A stretch of 7,089 nt of DNA from an uncultured Shinella sp. (GTDB taxonomy: Bacteria; Pseudomonadota; Alphaproteobacteria; Rhizobiales; Rhizobiaceae), in assembly GCA_946481465.1 (NCBI GenBank), contig CAMLOC010000181.1, positions 1 through 7,089 of the forward strand, in the 5' to 3' direction. Position 1 is the first letter of the stretch; the number at the start of each line of letters is the position of its first letter. Both the position numbers and the translations under genes were made by a program. The notes below the pieces were generated by a model, which was not told the origin of the DNA, searched no databases, and saw only the letters and a list, made by a program, of their open reading frames with translations. Positions 1 to 7,089 of the stretch are shown in pieces.

Positions 1-481
1 CGGGCGATCCCGATGCGCTGGCGCTGGCCGCCGGAGAATTCGTGGGCGTAGCGGTTGATGGCGTCCGGCGGCAGTTCCACCTGTTCGAGCGCCTTCCTTG
101 CCCGCTCCAGCCGCTCCGCCCGCGAGCCGATGCGCTGGATCTTCAAGCCTTCGGTCAGAATCTCGCCGATGGTCATGCGCGGCGACAGGGAGGCGTAGGG
201 ATCCTGGAAGATATATTGCATGCGCGGGCGCCGGCGGCGCATCTCGCCGCCCGAGAGTTTTGTCAGGTCGGCGCCGTCGAAGACGACCGCGCCGGCCGAC
301 GGCTCGATCAACCGGAGGACCGAACGGCCGATGGTCGTCTTGCCGCTGCCCGATTCGCCGACCAGCCCCACCACCTCGCCCTTTGCGATGTCGAAGGAGA
401 TGTTTTCCAGGATCTTCAGCGTCGCGCCGCGCGTCTGGTAGTGCTTGGCGAGGCCGCGGACGGAAAGGAGCGGAGCTTCTG

Positions 482-485
<4 letters not shown>
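1..485 (-). CDS. ABC importer ATP-binding protein, DppF/OppF type (3' end beyond window)
   Basis: This is the second cytoplasmic ATPase of a peptide/nickel-type ABC importer, which would pair with the DppD-type ATPase just upstream to power uptake. The first 161 codons are visible and the gene runs off the left edge, so Walker B, the H-loop and the C-terminal oligopeptide domain are not seen. Visible motifs are Walker A GESGSGKT at residues 43-50, the Q-loop at Q94 in the context [12 protein letters not shown], and the signature FSGGQRQR at 150-157. That SLSPR context and SGGQRQR signature are typical of the F-type rather than the D-type subunit. The ATG at 485-483 overlaps the TGA of the preceding ATPase gene as ATGA, which indicates translational coupling. 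The family assignment is very secure; the transported substrate is unknown. 'DppF' here means family type only. Confidence 0.96.
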
Positions 486-1498
<1,013 letters not shown>

Positions 1499-1506
1499 CG
1501 GCAACC

Positions 1507-2424
1507 TCAGGAAAGAAGGCCGACGGAGCGCAGGATCTCGTCGATCCGGCCGGCTTCGGCCTCGTTGAGCGGTGCGCGCGGGCGCGCCATGACATTGGTG
1601 GCGATGATGCCGAGGCTGCGCATGGCGGTCTTGAAGCCGCCGACGCCCGTCGCCCCCCCGCTGACGCGGCCGGCGGCGACCCAGACGATCTCGAACAGCC
1701 GGCAGAGCCGCTCCTGTTCCTTGCGGGCGGCCTGCCAGTCGCCGCGCTGCGCGGCGTCCCACAGGCGGACATAGCCGGCCGGATCGACATTGGCGAGGCC
1801 CGGCACGACCCCGTGCGCACCCATGGCGAGGACGCTGTCGACGACGATCTCGGAGCCGGTCATCAGGAAGACGTCCGGGGTGTCGGCAAGGTCGCTGAGG
1901 GCATAGCGGAAATTGCCGTCGTCGCCGGAGGAATCCTTCAGGCCGACGATCGTGCCTTCCTTCGCCAGCGTCACGACGGTCTGCCGGGAAAGCTTGGTGT
2001 GGACGCAGACCGGGATGTCATAGGCGATCAGCGGGATATCGACGGCATCGCGGATGATGCGGAAGTGGTCCAGCGTCTCGGCCTGGTTGGTGATGGTGTA
2101 GAAGGGCGCGGTGACGACGACGGCATCGGCCCCCACCTCCCTGGCGATGCGTGCATGGCGGATGACGCGGTCGGTCGCGGGATCGATGGCGCCGGCGATG
2201 ACGGGCACGCGGCCGTTCGCCACCTTCACGGTGTGCTCGAGGATCCTGCGGCGCTCGGCCTCGTCGTAGAACACCACCTCGCTCGTCGAACCCAGCGGGA
2301 ACAGGCCGTGGCAGCCGCTGTCGATCAGGTGCTCGAGGACGCGCGTATAGGAGGCGTAGTCGACGGAGAAATCCTCGTTGAGGGGAGTGACGACGGGGGG
2401 GACGACGCCGGAGAACAGGGGCAT
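1507..2424 (-). CDS. Dihydrodipicolinate synthase/N-acetylneuraminate lyase-family protein (class I aldolase or dehydratase)
   Basis: This 305-residue protein fits a single (beta/alpha)8 barrel of the DapA/NanA superfamily. These enzymes form a Schiff base with a 2-oxo acid and then catalyse aldol cleavage, condensation or dehydration. The Schiff-base lysine is K163 in VGLKDSSGD, and the catalytic tyrosine is Y135 in LIAYDIP. The GTTGE-like loop is GSTSE at 45-49, and APFYT at 106-110 supplies the usual second tyrosine. True DapA has YNVPxRT, with an Arg that binds the carboxylate; here the sequence is YDIPVCVHT, with Cys140 at that place. I therefore infer a catabolic relative, not a lysine-biosynthesis enzyme. 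The open frame extends far upstream, but the ATG at 2424 starts the family N-terminus ([15 protein letters not shown]) behind GGAAAGAGAAG. It sits between the permease and ATPase genes of the importer, which implies it acts on the imported solute or a derivative. The exact reaction is not determinable here. Confidence 0.95.
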   Translation of the reverse strand: MPLFSGVVPPVVTPLNEDFSVDYASYTRVLEHLIDSGCHGLFPLGSTSEVVFYDEAERRRILEHTVKVANGRVPVIAGAIDPATDRVIRHARIAREVGADAVVVTAPFYTITNQAETLDHFRIIRDAVDIPLIAYDIPVCVHTKLSRQTVVTLAKEGTIVGLKDSSGDDGNFRYALSDLADTPDVFLMTGSEIVVDSVLAMGAHGVVPGLANVDPAGYVRLWDAAQRGDWQAARKEQERLCRLFEIVWVAAGRVSGGATGVGGFKTAMRSLGIIATNVMARPRAPLNEAEAGRIDEILRSVGLLS

Positions 2425-2444
2425 TTTCTTCTCTTTCCAGGGTT

Positions 2445-3320
2445 TCAGTTGAGGTCTGCGCGGGGGTCGAAGGCATCCCTCAGACCGTCGCCGATGAAGT
2501 TGATGGCCAGCACGGCCAGCACCAGCGCGCCGCCGGGAAACAGCCATTGCCAGGGGAACTGTTCGAGCACGGCGGTGGAGCGCGCGGTGTTCAGCATGTT
2601 GCCCCAGCTCGGCGCCGGCGGCGGCACGCCGAGGCCGAGGAACGAAAGGCCGGCTTCCAAAAGGATGGCGTTGGCGACCTGCAGCGTGGCGTAGACGACG
2701 AGGATGTCGATGGAATTGGGCAGGCCGTGCCGGAAGAGCAGGTGGCCGATGCCCGCGCCCATGCCGCGCGAGGCCATGACGAATTCCCGCTCGCGCAGTT
2801 CCAAAAGGCGTGCGCGGATCATCCGCGACAGGACCGGCCAGGACAGGAGCGCGATGACGAAGACGGTCGACCAGATGCCGGAGCCGACGATGGAGGCGAG
2901 GACCAGGAGGAAGATCACCGGCGGCAGCGTCATGGCAAGGTCGACCGAGCGCATGGCGAGCGCATCGGCAAAGCGCCCGCCGAAGGCCGAGACCGCGCCG
3001 ACGAGGAAGCCGATGGCCGTCGACAGGATGACGGAGGAGACGGCGACCAGCAGCGAGATCCGCCCGCCTTCCAGCGTCCGTGCGAGCACGTCGCGCCCGA
3101 CGCCGTCGGTGCCGAACCAGTGCGCCGCCGAGGGGGCGGCGTTCATCGCCAGGAGATCGATGTCGTTGGGCTTGTAGGGCATCCACAGCGGATAGGTCAG
3201 CACCGCAGCGACGAGCGGAACGAGCAGCGCCACGCCGACGAGGGCCGCCCGGTTGAGGAGGAAGCGGCCGGCGGCGCGCGCCAGCGGACCGGAGGAGGAA
3301 GGGGAGGCGGGCATCGTCAT
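2445..3320 (-). CDS. ABC importer permease, DppC/OppC type
   Basis: This 291-residue inner-membrane protein forms half of the translocation channel with the DppB-type partner. A hydrophobic segment near residues 25-45 is followed by the DppC-type motif [11 protein letters not shown] at 67-77. Several further membrane segments and a cytoplasmic EAA-like loop ([12 protein letters not shown], from about 179) follow, the loop being the contact for the ATPases. The late family motifs [12 protein letters not shown] and [14 protein letters not shown] are present, so the protein is complete at normal length. The start at 3320 (MTMPASPSS) is preferred: it lies 1 bp after the DppB-type stop and has AAGG about 9 nt upstream. 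ATG 3314 is possible, and the longer frame to 3362 would overlap the upstream gene. The lyase gene begins 20 bp downstream. Role secure; substrate unknown. Confidence 0.96.
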   Translation of the reverse strand: MTMPASPSSSGPLARAAGRFLLNRAALVGVALLVPLVAAVLTYPLWMPYKPNDIDLLAMNAAPSAAHWFGTDGVGRDVLARTLEGGRISLLVAVSSVILSTAIGFLVGAVSAFGGRFADALAMRSVDLAMTLPPVIFLLVLASIVGSGIWSTVFVIALLSWPVLSRMIRARLLELREREFVMASRGMGAGIGHLLFRHGLPNSIDILVVYATLQVANAILLEAGLSFLGLGVPPPAPSWGNMLNTARSTAVLEQFPWQWLFPGGALVLAVLAINFIGDGLRDAFDPRADLN

Positions 3321-3321
3321 C

Positions 3322-4281
3322 TCAGGCCACCTTGATGCGCGGATCGACGACCGCATAGGCAAGGTCAGTCAGGATGTTGACGAGGATGACGCAGGCGCCG
3401 ATGACGAGGGTGGCCCCCATGATGACCGGATAGTCGCGCGTTTCCACCGCGCTGATCAGCAGCAGGCCCATGCCCGGCCAGTTGAAGACGCTCTCGACGA
3501 AGATGGCGCCGCCGACGGCAAGGCCGATGGTCGAGCCGATCAGCGTGACGACGGGCAGCAGCGCGTTGCGCAGGGCGTGCTTGGTGACGACCCAGAATTC
3601 CCGGACGCCCTTGGCGCGCGCCGTGCGGACATAATCCTGGTTCAGCACTTCGAGCATCGAGGCGCGCATGTAGCGCATGATCAGCGCCGCATGGCCGATG
3701 GACAGCACGGTCGCCGGCAGGATGAGATGATGCAGCAGGTCGCCCACCGAAAAGCCGGTTGCCGGGGTGAGCATGCCGCCCGACGGCGTCCATTTCAGCC
3801 GGACGGAAAAGACATAGAGGCCGAGCAGGGCGGTGAGGAAGGCGGGGCTCGATATGCCGAGCAGGGCCAGCACCGAAAGGGAATAGTCGGGCACGGTGTT
3901 GCGGCGCACCGCGCCGAGGATGCCGCCGGCAATCCCGATGACGATGGCGATGGATATCCCGGCGCCCATCAAGAGGAGGGTCGGGCCGATGCGCGAGAGG
4001 ATGAGGCCGGCCACCGTCTCGTTGAAGCGCTGGAGGGAATGGCCGAGATTGCCCTGGGCGGCCTGCGACAGCCAGGCGAGATATTGCACGGGCAGCGGCT
4101 GGTCGAGGCCGAGCCGCGCGCGCAGCGTGTCCATCGCCTCCTTCGTCATGGCGACGTTGGGATCGATATAGGCGTCGATCGGATCACCCGGCGTCAGCTG
4201 CAACAGCGTGAAGATCAGCACCGTCAGCGCAAGCAGCATGGCGAGCCCGACGACGAGGCGATGGAGACAGTAGTGTAGCAT
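3322..4281 (-). CDS. ABC importer permease, DppB/OppB type
   Basis: This 319-residue integral membrane protein is the other channel half. It begins with a hydrophobic segment at about 9-29 that runs into LTPGDP at 29-34. [15 protein letters not shown] at 57-71 and GNLGHS at 77-82 follow, all characteristic of the B-type N-terminal region. The cytoplasmic EAA loop contains [11 protein letters not shown], followed by the usual [11 protein letters not shown]. The C-terminal part includes [16 protein letters not shown] and ends with DPRIKVA, as expected for a complete member. The ATG at 4281 gives a normal family N-terminus; the ribosome-binding site is weak (AGGTG about 12 nt upstream). It is separated from the binding-protein gene by 84 bp carrying stem-loops and is followed after 1 bp by the DppC-type gene. 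Family assignment is certain. Confidence 0.97.
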   Translation of the reverse strand: MLHYCLHRLVVGLAMLLALTVLIFTLLQLTPGDPIDAYIDPNVAMTKEAMDTLRARLGLDQPLPVQYLAWLSQAAQGNLGHSLQRFNETVAGLILSRIGPTLLLMGAGISIAIVIGIAGGILGAVRRNTVPDYSLSVLALLGISSPAFLTALLGLYVFSVRLKWTPSGGMLTPATGFSVGDLLHHLILPATVLSIGHAALIMRYMRASMLEVLNQDYVRTARAKGVREFWVVTKHALRNALLPVVTLIGSTIGLAVGGAIFVESVFNWPGMGLLLISAVETRDYPVIMGATLVIGACVILVNILTDLAYAVVDPRIKVA

Positions 4282-4308
4282 TCGGGTTCAACACCTGATC
4301 GAGTGGCT

Positions 4309-4322
4309 GGCCGAAGGCGGCC
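4309..4322 (-). other. Short GC stem-loop upstream of the DppB-type gene
   Basis: On the minus-strand transcript GGCCG, loop CCTT, then CGGCC form a perfect 5-bp stem. It lies between the larger stem-loop at 4331-4353 and the permease start at 4281. It may be part of a tandem intercistronic structure, but a 5-bp stem is short enough to arise by chance in DNA this rich in GC. Function is not established. Confidence 0.35.
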
Positions 4323-4330
4323 GGCGGAAA

Positions 4331-4353
4331 GGGCACGGGATGACCCCGCGCCC
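4331..4353 (-). promoter_or_regulatory. Intercistronic stem-loop after the binding-protein gene
   Basis: In the minus-strand RNA GGGCGCGGG pairs with CCCGUGCCC across a 5-nt loop (GUCAU), giving nine pairs of which one is G.U. It begins 12 bp after the binding-protein stop and is followed by only three Ts, so it is a poor full terminator. Known binding-protein-dependent operons often carry such hairpins to shield the upstream mRNA or attenuate read-through, giving more binding protein than membrane components. That role is inferred here from position and shape. Confidence 0.6.
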
Positions 4354-4365
4354 TCTTGCCCGCGC

Positions 4366-5952
4366 CTATTCGGCGATCGACCACTTTTCCACATGGGCCT
4401 GGTACGGGCCGCCGGCCGGGGCCGGGGTCCACACGAAGTCCTTGAGTTTTGCCGAGGCGACGCCGTAGCGGTTGGCGACCCACATGGTCGCCCAGGGCAG
4501 CTCGGCATTGGTCGCCTTGCAGACGTCCTGGTAGCGGGCGTCGCGCTTGGAAGCGTCCGTTTCGGCAAGGGCGGCGTCGAGCGCACCCGACACCGAAGCC
4601 ATGCGGATGCGCATGATATTGGCGCCCGCCGGCGGGATCTGCTTCTCGTTGAGGCCGATATTGATGTTCGATGCGTCCGGGCCGTTCTGCAGGCCGGCAT
4701 AGATCAGCGGGAAATCGCCGGCATTGCCCGACTGCTGGTAGACGATCGAATTGTAGGTCGGCGTGTCGACGGCGCGCGGCACGATGTTGATGCCGACCTG
4801 CGACAGCATGGCCTGCATGGCGGCGAGCACGTTGGTGGCCAGCGGCGAGGTATAGTAGGTCAGGATCGTGATCGGCTTGTCGCCGTTGATCTTGTCCCAG
4901 CCCGCCTCGGCGAGGAGCTGCTTGGCCTTTTCCGGATCGTAGGCGTAGGCCTCGATGCCTTCGGGCACGAGCTGGTCGGCGACGTAGACGCAATTGGCCG
5001 GCTTTGCCGCCCCGCCGTAGAGGCTCTGGATGATGGCGTCGCGGTTGATCGCGTACATGAAGGCCTGCCGGACGCGCAGGTCCTGCCAGAGCGGCACTTC
5101 CTGGTTGAAGCCGACATAGTTGACGACGTAGGAATCGCCTTCGATCACCCGAAAATTGCTGTCGCTGCTGAAGGTCGACACGTCGTTGGAATCGACATAG
5201 GTGAACTGGATCTCGCCGGATCTGAGCGCGGCGATGGCGGCGGCGGGATCGGCGAAATAGCGATTGATCAGCTTCTCGGCCGCCGGCTTGCCGCCGCGGT
5301 AATCCGGATTGGCGGCGAGCTCGACATACTGGTCGGCGACGTATTTGGTGAATTTGAACGGCCCGGTGCCGATCGGCGCGGTGGACCACCAGGCGTGTTT
5401 GGCGATCTGCTCGGCCGGGATCGATGCGAGGGCGTGTTCCGGCAGCATCATCACCTTGGTCAGCGTGTCGAGCATGCTGGGGGCGGGCGCCGACAGGGTG
5501 ATCACGACCGTATGGTCGTCCGGCGCCTCGACGGATTGGACCACGCCGAGCCGCGCGGCGAAGACCGAGCCGGCCTTCTCGTTGCGGGCGAGATCGAGCG
5601 TGAAGCGGACATCCTTGGCGGTGAACGGCTTGCCGTCGTGCCATTTGGCGTCGGCCAGCTTGAGGGTATAGGTCTTCTGGTCGGCGCTGATCTCGTAGCT
5701 TTCGGCGAGCGCGCCGTCGATCTTCGCCAGCTTGTCGTCGTAGATGACCAAAGGCTCGAAATAGGTGACGAGCCAGGTGAAGCCACTCGTCGCCGCCAGC
5801 GGATTGAAATTGCCCTGGAAGCCGCCCGGGCCGACGTCGAAGCCGCCCGAAATGGTGCCGCCCTGGGCAAAGGCATTGCCCGGCGCCAGGGGCACGGCGC
5901 CGAGCAGGGCCGCCGAAAGGGCGAGCGCCGAAAGTGTGGTCCTCAGATTCAT
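4366..5952 (-). CDS. Periplasmic substrate-binding protein of a peptide/nickel-type ABC importer (SBP_bac_5)
   Basis: This 528-residue protein captures the solute in the periplasm and delivers it to the DppB/DppC-type channel. It starts with a Sec signal peptide: R4, a hydrophobic run at about 7-23, and an AFA box at 27-29 before Q30. There is no lipobox Cys, so a soluble periplasmic protein is expected. Family markers are LAESYEIS at 82-89 and WHDGKPFTAKDVRFT at 104-118, and a later YDPEKAKQLLAEAGW. The length is normal. The start at 5952 has a strong AGGGAGG ribosome-binding site 5 nt upstream, inside the end of the regulator gene. The ATG overlaps the regulator's TGA as ATGA. Members of this family bind peptides, opines, sugars, glutathione or metal chelates, so the ligand cannot be assigned from sequence. 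The nearby lyase gene suggests a small organic acid or amino-acid derivative. Confidence 0.96.
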   Translation of the reverse strand: MNLRTTLSALALSAALLGAVPLAPGNAFAQGGTISGGFDVGPGGFQGNFNPLAATSGFTWLVTYFEPLVIYDDKLAKIDGALAESYEISADQKTYTLKLADAKWHDGKPFTAKDVRFTLDLARNEKAGSVFAARLGVVQSVEAPDDHTVVITLSAPAPSMLDTLTKVMMLPEHALASIPAEQIAKHAWWSTAPIGTGPFKFTKYVADQYVELAANPDYRGGKPAAEKLINRYFADPAAAIAALRSGEIQFTYVDSNDVSTFSSDSNFRVIEGDSYVVNYVGFNQEVPLWQDLRVRQAFMYAINRDAIIQSLYGGAAKPANCVYVADQLVPEGIEAYAYDPEKAKQLLAEAGWDKINGDKPITILTYYTSPLATNVLAAMQAMLSQVGINIVPRAVDTPTYNSIVYQQSGNAGDFPLIYAGLQNGPDASNINIGLNEKQIPPAGANIMRIRMASVSGALDAALAETDASKRDARYQDVCKATNAELPWATMWVANRYGVASAKLKDFVWTPAPAGGPYQAHVEKWSIAE

Positions 5953-6680
5953 GTCATCCTCCCTGATGAAACGGTGGTCTTGTTGCCCGCGATCACGCGG
6001 GTGATGCCGGCATAGTGCTTGCCGAGCCGGTCCCGGGCGGCCGCAAGGTCGCGCGCCTCCACGGCATCGACGATGGCGGCGTGGTCGCGCCAGGTCTGCA
6101 CGGGGTCGGTATTGTTGAGGTTGACGAAGTCGGACGCCTTGTAGAAGGCGAGCCAGAACACCTCGATCAGCCGCAGCAGGACCTCGTTTCCCTGGCAGCG
6201 GAAGAGAAGCTGGTGGAAATGCCGGTCCTCCTCCGGGAAGCTCTCGCCACTCTCCGCGCGGATCTTCATCCGGTCGACGGTCTCGCGCAGTTCGCGGATG
6301 TCGTCGGGGCCGATCATCTCCAGCGTCCGTTCGATGAGGCCGACCTCGAGCGTGCGGCGGATGATGATGACCTCCTCGATCTGCTTCAGCGCGCCGCCGA
6401 GGCCGTAGGCGAGGTTCTCCAGCAAGGGTTCGAAGGAGAACGCCTTGACGAAGACGCCGATGCCGCGGCGCGATTCCAGCACGCCGACGGATTCCAGTGC
6501 CTTGATGCCCTCGCGCACCGAGTTGCGGCTCACGCCGAGCTGGGTTGCAAGCTCGCCCTCCGGCGGCAGGGGCGCGCCCGGATCGAGGTGGTTGTCCTCG
6601 ATATAGGCGCGCAGGCTTTCCTGCACCGAGACATGCAGGAGGGGGGCGCGCTTCAGGGGCTTGATCGACTTCACGTTCAT
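5949..6680 (-). CDS. GntR-family transcriptional regulator, FadR subfamily (FCD ligand domain)
   Basis: This 243-residue protein has an N-terminal winged helix-turn-helix at about 18-78, including LPPEGELATQLGVSRNSVREG and the wing SRRGIGVFV. An all-helical FCD domain follows from about 98. Its likely metal/ligand residues are D152 and H156 (D-x3-H), H200 and H222, the usual FCD set. Proteins of this type are mostly repressors released by a small carboxylate, sugar acid or amino-acid ligand. The start at 6680 is chosen because MNVKSIKPLKRAPLLHVSVQ is a normal lead-in to the DNA-binding domain and CGGAG lies at a proper distance. The longer open frame to 7007 runs through the promoter and the intergenic repeat and is not credible. 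The gene is first in the operon and overlaps the binding-protein gene by 4 bp, so the regulator and importer are co-expressed and autoregulation is likely. Confidence 0.95.
   Translation of the reverse strand: MNVKSIKPLKRAPLLHVSVQESLRAYIEDNHLDPGAPLPPEGELATQLGVSRNSVREGIKALESVGVLESRRGIGVFVKAFSFEPLLENLAYGLGGALKQIEEVIIIRRTLEVGLIERTLEMIGPDDIRELRETVDRMKIRAESGESFPEEDRHFHQLLFRCQGNEVLLRLIEVFWLAFYKASDFVNLNNTDPVQTWRDHAAIVDAVEARDLAAARDRLGKHYAGITRVIAGNKTTVSSGRMT
5958..5964 (-). promoter_or_regulatory. Strong ribosome-binding site for the substrate-binding protein
   Basis: The minus strand reads AGGGAGG and then five nucleotides before the ATG at 5952. It is the best Shine-Dalgarno match in the operon and lies inside the last codons of the regulator gene. 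It fixes the start of the binding protein and fits a high demand for that component. Confidence 0.8.
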
Positions 6681-6722
6681 CTTCGTCTCCGGTTGCCTTT
6701 TTGACTCCGAAAAGACAGTGGG

Positions 6723-6763
6723 CCTACATCTATCCACTTGTAGGATATCTGTCAATTGGATAT
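6723..6763. promoter_or_regulatory. Candidate operator: nested inverted repeats for the GntR-family regulator
   Basis: Several symmetric elements overlap the proposed promoter. CCTACA at 6723-6728 and TGTAGG at 6739-6744 form a perfect 6-bp inverted repeat around 10 bp. TATCC at 6731-6735 faces GGATA at 6743-6747. A second GGATAT at 6758-6763 repeats the one at 6743-6748 with a 15-bp period. GntR-family dimers bind short inverted repeats at or near their own promoter, so this is the natural site for autoregulation. Which pair is the true half-site cannot be decided here. Confidence 0.5.
6727..6755 (-). promoter_or_regulatory. Probable sigma70-type promoter of the operon
   Basis: The minus strand has a perfect -35 hexamer TTGACA at 6755-6750. 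A 17-bp spacer leads to a weak -10 TAGATG at 6732-6727 (3 of 6 matches). The element lies about 47 bp upstream of the regulator's start in the most AT-rich part of the window. The -35 is persuasive; the -10 assignment is tentative. Confidence 0.55.
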
Positions 6764-6863
6764 AGAAATCGCCAATAAGCGGTTCGCCTGCGGGATACGC
6801 CAAAGCGGTCTCCGCGCAAATGGCGCTGCTGATGTTTTTCAGAGGCTGGGTTCGTTCAGGGGC

Positions 6864-6890
6864 GTCCGTACGGACAGGGCCATCGCCCTG
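6864..6890. repeat. Two abutting perfect palindromes
   Basis: GTCCGTACGGAC at 6864-6875 is a perfect 12-bp palindrome. It shares its last base with a hairpin in which CAGGGC (6875-6880) pairs with GCCCTG (6885-6890) across CATC. No T-run follows on either strand, so this is not a standard terminator. It could be a protein-binding site or part of the mosaic repeat next to it. Confidence 0.5.
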
Positions 6891-6911
6891 GAGTTCGGTG
6901 GTGCTGTTCTC

Positions 6912-6958
6912 CCTTCTCCCCAGCGGGGAGAAGGTGGCCCGAAGGGCCGGATGAGGGG
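6912..6958 (+). repeat. Dispersed rhizobial-type palindromic repeat, copy 1
   Basis: A perfect 10-bp stem CCTTCTCCCC / GGGGAGAAGG with loop AGC (6912-6934) is followed by a second stem GGCCC-GAA-GGGCC (6936-6948) and the tail GGATGAGGGG. From memory, this layout is very common between genes in Rhizobiales genomes. The function of such repeats is unknown; proposals include transcript ends and remnants of miniature mobile elements. Confidence 0.7.
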
Positions 6959-7003
6959 CGTCGCGGGGGAGGCGCCCACCTTTCCTCGCCTTCGGCGCCC
7001 CCC

Positions 7004-7043
7004 GCATCCCCCTGCCGGCACCTTATCCCCGCAGGGGAGAAGG
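7004..7043 (-). repeat. Dispersed rhizobial-type palindromic repeat, copy 2 (inverted)
   Basis: Read on the minus strand this unit repeats the plan of the copy at 6912-6958 in opposite orientation. It has a stem of CCTTCTCCCC and GGGGATAAGG with a single mismatch and a 3-nt loop (7021-7043). A second palindrome TGCCGGCA follows (7013-7020), and then a GGGGGATGC tail (7004-7012). The two units face each other across about 45 bp, forming a composite inverted structure. The divergence between them argues against a recent duplication. Confidence 0.65.
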
Positions 7044-7056
7044 GGAGAAGGGGAGG
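7034..7056 (+). repeat. Short tandem repeat GGGGAGAA
   Basis: GGGGAGAA occurs at 7034-7041 and again at 7042-7049, followed by a partial third unit GGGGAGG at 7050-7056. It extends one arm of the palindromic unit beside it, probably by slippage or local duplication. No function is suggested by the sequence. Confidence 0.6.
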
Positions 7057-7089
7057 CGGCGAGGGGGCTTTCCCACATGGCGGGCGTGT

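Larger units (their letters stand above)
6681..7089. other. Intergenic region upstream of the operon, no credible gene
   Basis: This 409-bp stretch has two parts. The first, about 6700-6780, is AT-rich by the standard of the window and holds the operon promoter and operator candidates. The second, about 6860-7056, is GC-rich and dominated by palindromes and the inverted repeat units described separately. Open frames across it are low-complexity Pro/Arg/Ala-rich readings of the repeats with no recognisable domain or ribosome-binding site. From 7057 to the edge I see nothing assignable; the next gene upstream is outside the window. Confidence 0.75.

Noticed and set aside
1499..1762. N-terminal extension of the DppD-type frame
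   Set aside because: It overlaps the lyase 3' end in another frame and does not resemble any ATPase N-terminus.
2395..2401. Run of seven G that might mark a frameshift or phase-variable tract in the lyase gene
   Set aside because: In frame it encodes part of VVPPVV, a normal family N-terminal strand, and the frame is intact on both sides.
2425..3186. N-terminal extension of the lyase frame, giving a 559-residue fusion
   Set aside because: The extra residues are an out-of-frame reading of the DppC-type gene. The family N-terminus starts at 2424 with its own ribosome-binding site.
4303..6015. Plus-strand open frame of 570 codons opposite the binding-protein gene
   Set aside because: It mirrors a secure SBP_bac_5 gene, with Asp/Gly/Arg-rich low-complexity composition and no recognisable motif.
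6681..7007. N-terminal extension of the regulator
   Set aside because: It would run through the promoter and the palindromic repeat. GntR proteins of this type start close to the DNA-binding domain.
6912..7056. Possible CRISPR array from repeated GGGGAGAA and palindromic units
   Set aside because: There are only two diverged inverted units and a short tandem tract, with no regular direct repeats or unique spacers and no cas genes.
6839..7078. Minus-strand 79-codon open frame in the intergenic region
   Set aside because: It is made largely of the palindromic repeats read in one frame, with Pro/Arg/Gly-rich composition and no ribosome-binding site seen.

Overview
The window looks like a chromosomal or megaplasmid segment of a GC-rich alphaproteobacterium, most likely a member of the Rhizobiales (Rhizobium, Agrobacterium, Sinorhizobium or Shinella type). 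Three things point there: strong G/C bias at third codon positions, the gene families present, and a dispersed palindromic intergenic repeat at 6912-7043 of a kind I recall from rhizobial genomes. The genus is an inference; nothing in the window fixes it.

All genes lie on the minus strand and read from right to left as one tightly packed operon. The order is a GntR/FadR-family regulator (5949-6680), a periplasmic peptide-type (SBP_bac_5) substrate-binding protein (4366-5952), a DppB-type permease (3322-4281), a DppC-type permease (2445-3320), a dihydrodipicolinate synthase/N-acetylneuraminate lyase-family aldolase or lyase (1507-2424), a DppD-type ATPase (482-1498) and a DppF-type ATPase (1-485, cut by the window edge). 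Junctions are an ATGA overlap (regulator/binding protein), 84 bp with stem-loops (binding protein/DppB), 1 bp (DppB/DppC), 20 bp (DppC/lyase), 8 bp (lyase/DppD) and an ATGA overlap (DppD/DppF).

The regulator's leader is AT-rich compared with its surroundings. It holds a perfect -35 hexamer and nested inverted repeats suited to a GntR-type operator, so the regulator probably controls its own operon. Upstream of that, 6781-7089 has no credible gene. It holds short perfect palindromes and a pair of inverted repeat units.

Together the genes describe a ligand-controlled uptake and catabolism module: an ABC importer for a small organic solute plus a Schiff-base aldolase or dehydratase that probably acts on it or on a product of it. 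The lyase keeps the Tyr and Lys of the superfamily but lacks the Arg used by true lysine-biosynthetic DapA. The cargo may therefore be a sugar acid, a keto acid, an amino-acid derivative or an opine-like compound rather than a peptide. The exact substrate cannot be read from the sequence. Apart from that open substrate, this is a conventional type of locus, and I saw no wholly new kind of system in it.
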